Under the pieces are notes generated by a model. It was given only the letters and a program-made list of their open reading frames with translations. It did not search any database and was not told the DNA's origin. A stretch of 64,000 nucleotides of DNA from Deltaproteobacteria bacterium (lineage in GTDB: Bacteria > Myxococcota_A > Polyangia > Haliangiales > Haliangiaceae): contig JAHDIH010000002.1 of the NCBI GenBank assembly GCA_020630875.1, positions 619,102-683,101 of the forward strand, given 5' to 3'. This document shows positions 17,025 to 23,870 of the stretch, in pieces. Each line of letters begins with the position of its first letter. Within the stretch, counting starts at the first letter, position 1. Both the position numbers and the translations under genes were made by a program.

Positions 17025-18397
17025 GGCAGTCTCCCCCAGGCATTGGCGATTGTGATTTCGAACACACCAACTTTAGTATTGACTCGTAGTCCTGCATCAA
17101 ATGTCATATCAATTGGTATTTCTGAAAAAGAGTCATCTATATTTCGCCAAACACTTGTATTAGCCAAAGACCATACGCCAGCTCCAATAAAGAGGCGGCC
17201 GGCCCAGACTTGATCTTTAGGACGAAAGAGTAGGAACGAATATTCAGCTCTTAATAGCCCACCGACTTCTCCAAATGCGGACATTGGTTGGTTCCGTAAT
17301 ATAGATGGAGGAGGAACAGGCGAAAGTACAAGCCCATAGGTGCGAGGAGGTGCTAGGGCATTGTAGTCGGACTCGTGAGGTCTTAAAAAACGCGGTGCGT
17401 TCCCCTTAAAGTAGGTGGCATTCGCGTGCAGGCTCAATACGTGATTCTTACTCGCGATCTTCCAATGTCTTTCTGCAGCTATGTCATAACGGTGAAAGTA
17501 ATAGTCGCCGAGTTTTTTGGTGCCGGCTTCTGCGCGCAGCGATAGTCGACTACCTTCGTATGGTAGGAGGGGGTTAGGCCTACTGTCGTACTCTGCGGAA
17601 AACCAAAAACTATTTACGTTCGAACTTCCGTTTACCATTGGAATTTCGGTGGTTATTCCATCTAACAAGTACGACGCGGGCACTCGTCCTTTTAAGAGCG
17701 AGGATCGAAGGCCGGCTTGAATTTGGAGCAGTGGTCTTGCTTGAAACGAAAGGGAAGGAGACATTTCCAATCTTGTATAGTAGTAGGAACTGTAGTCGGT
17801 TTCTTGGTCCGTTCTAGATTTCGTCTTTGCGTAGGGCTCCGAAGCCGAAGAATATTGTAGTCCCAAGCCTCCACCAAAACGCGATTTCCCGAATCTCGGA
17901 ATGAAGAGTCCGACCGTGGCGCCAAACTGATCGGTGCTGTTTTTAATCTTTTCTCCCTTGGCAAAAACAAATCCTGCATTGGCGATGAATCCATCTCCGA
18001 GAATGTTGGGGTCGATCAGTTCTGTGCCAAACCAGAAAGGGTGTTGAAGATTTGTTCCGAATAAGAGCTTGTCTAGTATCAGAGTAGATTTTTCTTCTAC
18101 GATCACGTGGACGATATATCGCCCGATCGTTGTTCCTTTATCTAAAGTGAGCTTAACTGAATGAAAGAAGCCGAGCGCGAGAAGTTTTTGTTCCGCTTGC
18201 GTCAGCTTGGGGTCACCGGCTTGCATTGACTGTCCCACCGAGAATGGTAGAGCTCTCGTGATTAGCTTCTTTGTTGTTCTCGTATTGCCACTAACAGAAA
18301 TGTTTTCGATAAATATTGTAGGACCAAACTCTTCTTTTTGTTCGCCAAGTGCAGCAGCGCTCAAAAATAGAATCGAAATTAAAGTAAGTGCTTTCAT
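17021..18397 (-). CDS. POTRA / Omp85-type outer-membrane protein (BamA/TamA-like)
   Basis: 458 residues. A signal peptide (about 1-18) is followed by one POTRA-like domain (about 28-112, IFIENISVSGNTRTTKKLI and GFFHSVKLTL) and a beta-rich region to the end resembling the 16-strand Omp85/D15 surface-antigen barrel. It is shorter than BamA and has a single POTRA, so it is closer to TamA-like or short Omp85 proteins. Such proteins insert or export other outer-membrane proteins. It overlaps marC upstream and the DUF4390 gene downstream by 4 bases each, forming one envelope operon. Confidence 0.78.
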   Translation of the reverse strand: MKALTLISILFLSAAALGEQKEEFGPTIFIENISVSGNTRTTKKLITRALPFSVGQSMQAGDPKLTQAEQKLLALGFFHSVKLTLDKGTTIGRYIVHVIVEEKSTLILDKLLFGTNLQHPFWFGTELIDPNILGDGFIANAGFVFAKGEKIKNSTDQFGATVGLFIPRFGKSRFGGGLGLQYSSASEPYAKTKSRTDQETDYSSYYYTRLEMSPSLSFQARPLLQIQAGLRSSLLKGRVPASYLLDGITTEIPMVNGSSNVNSFWFSAEYDSRPNPLLPYEGSRLSLRAEAGTKKLGDYYFHRYDIAAERHWKIASKNHVLSLHANATYFKGNAPRFLRPHESDYNALAPPRTYGLVLSPVPPPSILRNQPMSAFGEVGGLLRAEYSFLLFRPKDQVWAGRLFIGAGVWSLANTSVWRNIDDSFSEIPIDMTFDAGLRVNTKVGVFEITIANAWGRLP

Positions 18398-18981
18398 GAA
18401 ACGAACCCAGTCAGTAAGTGAGACTTAATTAGACGTATTGCGATGGCTATCAAAATGATTCCAAAGATCTTTCTTACTACAATACTACCTTGTGGTCCCA
18501 ATTTGCGATGAAGCCAGTCGCTCGCACGAATCGCCAAAAAGATGATTATTACGTTGACCAAAATTCCAATTAGGAGACTTAACGTTTCGTACTCTGCCTT
18601 AAGTGAGATTAGAGTGGTGAGTGTTCCCGCTCCGGCCATCAAAGGGAATGCTAGGGGAAATATAGACGCTGAAGAATTGGCGACGGGATCTTGCTTAAAA
18701 AACGAGGCACCGAGAATCATCTCAAGGCCTACCAAAAAGAGTACAATCGCCCCAGCAACAGCAAACGAACCAACATCAACACCATATAGTGACAGAATCA
18801 CTTCGCCGACGAACAAAAACGCTACCATTATCAGTCCACAGGCAACCGCCGTTTTTGCAGGTTCAATCTTACTGCCTCCCTCTTTAAGGCCGATAATCAC
18901 TGGAAGGTTGCCGGGGACGTCGATGATAGAAAATAGGATAATCGTGACCGATACGATTTCATGAAGTGCTATTTCCGGCAT
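18394..18981 (-). CDS. MarC-family integral membrane protein
   Basis: 195 residues with about six membrane helices. The family hallmarks are FSIIDVPGNLPVIIGL near the N-terminus and FPLAFPLMAGAGTLTTLISL in the middle. MarC proteins have no agreed substrate; early links to multiple antibiotic resistance were not upheld. It is first in the marC-Omp85-DUF4390-kinase run and diverges from the arsR-like gene across 81 bases. Confidence 0.85.
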   Translation of the reverse strand: MPEIALHEIVSVTIILFSIIDVPGNLPVIIGLKEGGSKIEPAKTAVACGLIMVAFLFVGEVILSLYGVDVGSFAVAGAIVLFLVGLEMILGASFFKQDPVANSSASIFPLAFPLMAGAGTLTTLISLKAEYETLSLLIGILVNVIIIFLAIRASDWLHRKLGPQGSIVVRKIFGIILIAIAIRLIKSHLLTGFVS

Positions 18982-19024
18982 AGGGCACCATATAGGGCCA
19001 ATCTGTCATCTGAAACAAATACTG

Positions 19025-19054
19025 TTGGCAATACATGCATATATGTGCAATAAT
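19025..19054 (+). promoter_or_regulatory. arsR promoter with palindromic operator in the spacer
   Basis: TTGGCA (19025-19030) and AATAAT (19049-19054) are 18 bases apart and fit a sigma-70-like promoter for arsR. The spacer holds TGCATATATGTGCA (19036-19049), symmetric except for one base pair. A dyad between -35 and -10 is the usual place for an ArsR/SmtB operator, suggesting autoregulation. It may also affect divergent marC. Transcription would start almost at the arsR ATG. Confidence 0.5.
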
Positions 19055-19062
19055 GAAAGTGT

Positions 19063-19368
19063 ATGTTCGTAGACTGCTGTGATCCCAATATATTCAAGGC
19101 TTTATCAGATCCTTCAAGACTTTCCATTTTTGCTGGTCTGCTTGGAGATGAGCAAGAAGTCACGGTATCGATTATTGCCGAGCGCAGCAAAGTGGACCCG
19201 TCTGTGGTTTCCAGACACCTAAAGTTGTTGCTGGACGCTAAGTTAGTCGACCGACGAAAAGAAGGCCGGCTTGTTTTCTACAAAGCAAATGCAAAGAGCC
19301 TAGCGAAGGTATTAAGAGATATCGCCACAGCACTTGATAATTCATGTTGCGTTAGCAAGTGCTGTTAA
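19063..19368 (+). CDS. ArsR/SmtB-type metalloregulator with terminal Cys pairs
   Basis: 101-residue winged-helix repressor: KALSDPSRLSIFAGLL, recognition helix VDPSVVSRHLKLLLDA and beta wing DRRKEGRLVFYKAN. The classic ELCVCDL metal site in the alpha-3 helix is absent. Instead there are vicinal cysteines at both ends: Cys5-Cys6 and Cys95-Cys96 with Cys100-Cys101. Known As(III) sensors use either N-terminal (Corynebacterium type) or C-terminal (Acidithiobacillus type, Cys95/96/102) sites of this sort, so arsenite sensing is likely, though other soft metals are possible. It is followed after 21 bases by the Cys-pair microprotein. Confidence 0.85.
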   Translation: MFVDCCDPNIFKALSDPSRLSIFAGLLGDEQEVTVSIIAERSKVDPSVVSRHLKLLLDAKLVDRRKEGRLVFYKANAKSLAKVLRDIATALDNSCCVSKCC

Positions 19369-19389
19369 AGAAAAAGAAAGGAGGAAAAA

Positions 19390-19527
19390 ATGAGTGAAAC
19401 AGAAAAATGTTGTGAAACAAAAGAGTGTTGTCCGCAAGAATGTTGCAGTTGTTGTGACATTAGTGAACTTCGCAAAGTAGCGAGTGAAATTTTGGCAACG
19501 ATTGCTGACGCAATACAAGTCAAATAA
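19390..19527 (+). CDS. 45-residue protein with four Cys-Cys pairs, candidate thiol metal binder
   Basis: Short gene with a near-ideal ribosome site (AGGAGG, 6-7 bases before ATG 19390), 21 bases after the arsR-like stop. The N-terminal half carries four vicinal cysteine pairs (7-8, 13-14, 18-19, 21-22) spaced by Glu, Lys and Gln; the C-terminal half (SELRKVASEILATIADAIQ) should be an amphipathic helix. The cysteine pairs echo those at both ends of the adjacent regulator. I do not recognise a family. By analogy with ArsD and metallothioneins it may bind or hand over As(III) or another soft metal; this is inference. It ends 35 bases before a convergent gene. Confidence 0.75.
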   Translation: MSETEKCCETKECCPQECCSCCDISELRKVASEILATIADAIQVK

Positions 19528-19562
19528 GGGGAGGGGAGCTGCAGATCCCCAATCCGTTTCGA

Positions 19563-20693
19563 TTACTCGCTCGCTGAGTCATGATGTTCAGAGATGGACT
19601 CTCTCGGTTCAGTGACCAACTGTTTAGTTTCACTAACAGAATCGTTGAGTTCGCTTGCCGACGACTCTTGGCTCTCGTAGCGCTTCTTTGCATTCGCCAG
19701 TCTAGCTTGTAACTTTGCACGAAAGACATCTGAACGAGTCGTCAATCTGATTCCCACACGGGCGAGCGCTCCCGTAACGATGTTGTTTAACACTGGACCT
19801 ATACCTTTAGGGCAAGCTTTGGCCGCAGCCCAGAAAGGAACATCTCCGGTTAGTTCGAGGAGAGGTCTAACGTCCACTACTTTGGGACCTGCATCTCCGA
19901 TGTGAATATCTACGATGGCACAATCTCTTACTCCCATGACATCGCATGCTCGACGGGCTAAATCTTGAAGCAGCAACTGCTCGTCCTGGGTAAGGTCGGT
20001 GACTAAGAAGTCGTACTTTTCGTCTTCACCGTATTTAGAAGCAAGTTGTTCTTCTACTACGGGACTCACGCGCCAACTTGGATAGCCATAGACGAGCACA
20101 TGAAGGCGATCACCCTCTACATATTCTTCCACCAAAAATGGGTAAGAGTATTCCATGTTAAGTGCATCTAACTGGTCACGTACTTCTTCATCACTTTCTA
20201 GTGAGCGAGCTAGACCTTCTGCTTCGTAGATGTCGTCAAAAACCTGCGATACGACCGCTGGTTTACTAGAGATCTTATGACTGTCGCTACTATTTCGAAC
20301 GGTCTTCCACTCTGGCCCTGGAACATCTGCAGCATGCAAACGTTCTCGTAGCACGCTCCGGTCAGCGCAAGAAGATATTGCCAAGGATTCACTTCCAATT
20401 ACGTTGTACTCTAAAGAGGCGCAAACTGCTGGGATGCACGCATGTCCTGTCATTTCACCAGGAAGCCTATCAATGAACGACCAAATGGCATGAGGATCGT
20501 GTACGGTGACAGCATCGATTAAGCGCGTGATGTCATCTTCGATATTGACGGTTCTTGCATCAATTCCTTCTTCCTCTAAGTGCTGCAGTAGCAGATCCAT
20601 AGCTACCTTCGACTGCTTAAGTCGCGAGTCTTCAGATTCGATTTCAGGATCGACGCTCCAAAGTAGTAATATCCTGGTTGGTTCTAGCTTCAT
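19563..20693 (-). CDS. Degenerate ATP-grasp (D-Ala-D-Ala ligase-like) protein with Ser/Glu-rich tail
   Basis: 376 residues. The fold follows D-Ala-D-Ala ligase/ATP-grasp proteins: N-terminal pre-ATP-grasp domain (about 1-110), SVLRERLHAADVPGPEW, EEYVEGDRLHVLVYGY (about 193-208), and the final strand VVDVRPLLELTG where ligases have EVNPLPGL. Thus the expected Glu and Asn metal ligands are Asp and Arg, so ligase activity is doubtful. The last 35 residues are low complexity, with Ser/Glu repeats (SSASEL, SVSET, SISEH, SASE). Convergent with the arsR pair and divergent from the SDR gene. Confidence 0.6.
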   Translation of the reverse strand: MKLEPTRILLLWSVDPEIESEDSRLKQSKVAMDLLLQHLEEEGIDARTVNIEDDITRLIDAVTVHDPHAIWSFIDRLPGEMTGHACIPAVCASLEYNVIGSESLAISSCADRSVLRERLHAADVPGPEWKTVRNSSDSHKISSKPAVVSQVFDDIYEAEGLARSLESDEEVRDQLDALNMEYSYPFLVEEYVEGDRLHVLVYGYPSWRVSPVVEEQLASKYGEDEKYDFLVTDLTQDEQLLLQDLARRACDVMGVRDCAIVDIHIGDAGPKVVDVRPLLELTGDVPFWAAAKACPKGIGPVLNNIVTGALARVGIRLTTRSDVFRAKLQARLANAKKRYESQESSASELNDSVSETKQLVTEPRESISEHHDSASE

Positions 20694-20739
20694 TTCGATT
20701 CCAACGCTACACTACCGCGACTTTAGAAAGTTGGGCAGT

Positions 20740-21408
20740 ATGAAACATCCAAAAATAGTTGTAACTGGTGGTAGCGGAGGTCTAGGACGGCACGTAGTAC
20801 GCCATTTGGCTCCGAAATATAGTATTTTCACGCCACTTTTCGAACCCAATCCTATTGTTGATGAAGGCTGGGAGGAAGTGACTCAAACTACGGGGATTTC
20901 TTTAATGGATGAAAAAGCGGTCACCCCTTACTTTGACAAGGTTGGTTTTATCAAAGGTGCTGTTATTCTAGCTGGAGGTTTTGCTATGTCTCCGCTGATT
21001 AGCACTAGCGTTGATGACATGGAAAAGATGTGGCGGCTAAATTTTATCACCGCATTTTTGACCGTTCGTGAAGCAGCCAAAAAAATGCCCGAAGGTGGTA
21101 GTATGATTTTGGTTAGTGCTCGCCCAACAATAGTTCCAGTGGCGGGGATGATAGCCTACAGTGCGTCCAAGGCTGCGGTCTCCCAGCTGGTCAAGTCTGC
21201 AGCGGTGGAACTTGCAGAACATGATATTCGAGTGAACGCAATCGTTCCTTCAATTATCGATACTGCGGTCAATCGCAAGTCGATGCCAGACGCAGATCAC
21301 AGTGCGTGGCCAAAACCACATGAAATCTCTGAAGTCATTAAGTTTCTACTTTCCGACGCAAGCAAACTAACAACCGGGACTATGATACCTGTTTACGGTA
21401 AAAGTTGA
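20740..21408 (+). CDS. Short-chain dehydrogenase/reductase (SDR)
   Basis: 222 residues. Rossmann dinucleotide motif TGGSGGLGRHV at 9-19, LNFITAF with the structural Asn, Ser of the triad in ILVSARP, YSASKAAVS with catalytic Tyr and Lys, and the classical C-terminal MIPVYG. The dinucleotide loop and length fit a classical SDR using NAD(P)H. The frame is open upstream to 20506, but that part is antisense to the ATP-grasp gene and ATG 20740 starts right at the Rossmann strand. The substrate is unknown; position beside the box genes allows, but does not show, a role in aromatic degradation. Confidence 0.82.
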   Translation: MKHPKIVVTGGSGGLGRHVVRHLAPKYSIFTPLFEPNPIVDEGWEEVTQTTGISLMDEKAVTPYFDKVGFIKGAVILAGGFAMSPLISTSVDDMEKMWRLNFITAFLTVREAAKKMPEGGSMILVSARPTIVPVAGMIAYSASKAAVSQLVKSAAVELAEHDIRVNAIVPSIIDTAVNRKSMPDADHSAWPKPHEISEVIKFLLSDASKLTTGTMIPVYGKS

Positions 21409-22437
21409 TTAAGGAGCAACAACTTGGGCTTTAGATGTTGCCGTCGGCCCTTGAAGCATTCCACCAACAAGAAACGAGTTGTCGCCGCAGTGGGCTAGGT
21501 TTCTATGGTCCATTGACGCCGTCAGTGGTCCATCTTCGAGACTGAAGATTTCGCTAGTTGGATCAAAAACCAGCGTGGACGGTATAGGTAATGCAGCCTG
21601 TCCATTATCGTACCGCAAACCGTTGTAGTTGTAAGGAGTGTCGGTTCCTCCTACGAACCACATTTTTCCATCTGGTCCTACTCCTCCAGCAGCGCGGTAT
21701 CGAGCAGGTCCTGGGGCTGGGCCGGTCTGTTTCCACGTTATCTGTGGCGTTGGATCGTCGGTCAGCGTACCAAGCCAGGCTTGTTTGACAATATCGAATT
21801 GCAGTCCATCATCGACTCCATCAATGATAAGCAGTTGATTGCCCAAAAGTGCGCTGGCATGTCCGAAGACTTTGGTTCCTGGAAAGGTACTTTCATGCCA
21901 GGTGTCCGTTTCGCTATCCCAAATTTGGACTAGGTCGGAGTTCTGGGTGTTAGACCAGCCACTAACCGTGACCAGGTAACGGTCTTTCCATACGACGAAA
22001 CCATGGTCGTCGATTGCTGTCGGGTGAGTTGCAATTTGCGTCCAGCTGTTGGTCTGGTCATCGTAGCTGTGGATGGCGGTAGAAGAAACTTCTTGGCCAC
22101 TCGGGGCGATCGAAAAACCGCCGCTAACCACAAATTTACCGTTTAGAATGCCTCCCGCGGCTGCAACCACCGTTTCACTTTCAGGAAGTGCCGCTATTTC
22201 TGCCCATTGCTCGTCAGCCCATTTGTAGGCGCCGTTGGTCACAAACTCAGAGCTTAATCCTCCCTGAAGTCCTGTCGCCGTATACAAAATGCATTCACCG
22301 TCGCGAGTCGCTGCTGCGGAAGCGTTGTTGGTAATTGATTGCGGCAGTGCTTCAAGTTCCGACCAGCCACTAGGAAGTGGTGAGGTGGAATCCTCACCGC
22401 AACCAAGTAGCAAGAGCAAAGTTACTAGCTGTTTCAT
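21409..22437 (-). CDS. Kelch-repeat lipoprotein in the box operon
   Basis: 342 residues. The signal peptide ends in lipobox LLLLGC (Cys13). At least four kelch-type units follow, for example AAAGGILNGKFVVSGGFS, VVWKDRYLVTVSGWS, ALLGNQLLIIDGVD and GGVGPDGKMWFVGGTD, predicting a beta-propeller on the outer side of the membrane. Its ATG overlaps the boxB stop by 4 bases (ATGA), so it is translated from the box mRNA. No such component is known to me in Box pathways; it could bind a substrate or partner at the cell surface, or be a passenger. Confidence 0.8.
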   Translation of the reverse strand: MKQLVTLLLLLGCGEDSTSPLPSGWSELEALPQSITNNASAAATRDGECILYTATGLQGGLSSEFVTNGAYKWADEQWAEIAALPESETVVAAAGGILNGKFVVSGGFSIAPSGQEVSSTAIHSYDDQTNSWTQIATHPTAIDDHGFVVWKDRYLVTVSGWSNTQNSDLVQIWDSETDTWHESTFPGTKVFGHASALLGNQLLIIDGVDDGLQFDIVKQAWLGTLTDDPTPQITWKQTGPAPGPARYRAAGGVGPDGKMWFVGGTDTPYNYNGLRYDNGQAALPIPSTLVFDPTSEIFSLEDGPLTASMDHRNLAHCGDNSFLVGGMLQGPTATSKAQVVAP

Positions 22438-23852
22438 GAAGGAGGACGAACGTATTCGAAGTCTACTTCTTGCCCATTGACGCCTCGCTTAGGAGGAGAG
22501 ATCCAATTAGCCATTTTTCCTGGTTCGAATACCGGTTGCATAAGACTTTTGATATAGATCTCATCCTCTTCTGTTGGCATCCACTGGTCGTAATTCTTCT
22601 CGAATGTTGCTTGGTCAATAACGTTACCATCTGGGTCGCAGTTGGCTTCTGAGAATGAACCGATGGAACGATTGAAGCGCGAGCTAGGAGCCCGTAACTC
22701 AAAGTTGATTCCGTGTTTCTTAATTATTCCGTTCCACTTGTCGATGGCTCTTTGGCAATCTTTGATGAACTCGCCCCGAAGGATTTCATTCATCGCTGTG
22801 CGGTAGGCAACTTCTTTTTGGACAATCTTGCCGTTTTCGAAAACTTCAACATTGAAAGAGTCTCCCAAACAAACGTGGTCTTCATACTTGGTTTCTCGGT
22901 GTCTTCCTTTAAGTCCCGCAGCGAATGCGTCGGCAGCATTAGAGGAAATTTCGCCACCGAATAGATCGAGATCCACAGAGAACCAAAAGTTTATGTATTT
23001 CTGAAGCGTCGGAAGATCGATTCCACCTTGCGCTCTGGCATCGCCATTTGGATCTTGTTTCATCAGCTCGCAGCTTCTGTTTACTATACGGCGAATGCCG
23101 GTCTCACCAACGAATAGATGATGAGCTTCCTCCGTCAGCATGAACGAGCACGTTCGTGCAAGAGGGTCAAAGCCACTTTCCGACAGTGCGGAGAGTTGAT
23201 ATTTGCCATCTCGGTCTGTGAACATCGCGAACAAAAAGAAAGATAACCAATGGTTGGTCGGTTCGTTAAACGCACCCAAAATACGTGGCTTGTCTTCATC
23301 TCCAGAACGTCGACTGAGCATGTCATCTGCTTCCTCGCGACCGTCTCTACCAAAGTAGGTATGAAGAAGATAGACCATCGCCCAAAGGTGTCGTCCTTCT
23401 TCAACATTGACCTGAAATAGGTTACGCAAATCGTAGAGTGACGGTGCGGTCTGGCCCAAAAGCTTTTGTTGTTCTACCGATGCTGGTTCGGTATCTCCTT
23501 GGGTAACGATGAGGCGCTTGAGCATATTGCGAAACTCACCGGGAACTTCATCCCATACTGGCTTGCCAATGTTATCGCCAAAGTGATGCGTTCGTCCTTC
23601 ACTTTTTGGCTCAAGGAAAATACCCCACCTGTAGTCCGGCATTTTTACGTGTCCAAAGTTAGCCCACCCTCCCTTTTCAACAGAAATTGCTGTGCGTAGG
23701 TACACATCATGCATTTGGTAGCCCGCGGGCCCCATTTCCATCCACCATTCTAGAAACTTGGGTTGCCACTTTTCCAGGGCTCTCTGTAGTCGGCGATCAC
23801 CTGAAAGGTTCACGTTGTTAGGAATTTTTTGGTCTGATATGAAAGATGACAT
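22434..23852 (-). CDS. boxB: Benzoyl-CoA 2,3-epoxidase, diiron oxygenase component BoxB
   Basis: 472 residues, the family's usual length. BoxB, with reductase BoxA, converts benzoyl-CoA and O2 to the 2,3-epoxide. Diiron ligand candidates are Glu122, Glu152 and His155 (NVEEGRHLW), Asp213, and Glu242 and His245 (MLTEEAHHLF). These match the ligands I recall for Azoarcus BoxB with a constant offset of two residues. AAGGA precedes ATG 23852 at good distance. It follows boxC by 18 bases and is followed by the kelch lipoprotein. No boxA is visible in the window. Confidence 0.93.
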   Translation of the reverse strand: MSSFISDQKIPNNVNLSGDRRLQRALEKWQPKFLEWWMEMGPAGYQMHDVYLRTAISVEKGGWANFGHVKMPDYRWGIFLEPKSEGRTHHFGDNIGKPVWDEVPGEFRNMLKRLIVTQGDTEPASVEQQKLLGQTAPSLYDLRNLFQVNVEEGRHLWAMVYLLHTYFGRDGREEADDMLSRRSGDEDKPRILGAFNEPTNHWLSFFLFAMFTDRDGKYQLSALSESGFDPLARTCSFMLTEEAHHLFVGETGIRRIVNRSCELMKQDPNGDARAQGGIDLPTLQKYINFWFSVDLDLFGGEISSNAADAFAAGLKGRHRETKYEDHVCLGDSFNVEVFENGKIVQKEVAYRTAMNEILRGEFIKDCQRAIDKWNGIIKKHGINFELRAPSSRFNRSIGSFSEANCDPDGNVIDQATFEKNYDQWMPTEEDEIYIKSLMQPVFEPGKMANWISPPKRGVNGQEVDFEYVRPPS

Positions 23853-23870
23853 GTGTTTTTTCCTTGTTTC

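Noticed and set aside
19533..19550. Possible terminator hairpin GGGGA...TCCCC after the Cys-pair gene
   Set aside because: Only five base pairs, large loop and no T-run; too weak to list.
20506..20739. N-terminal extension of the SDR gene
   Set aside because: This part is antisense to the ATP-grasp gene, and ATG 20740 starts exactly at the Rossmann fold.
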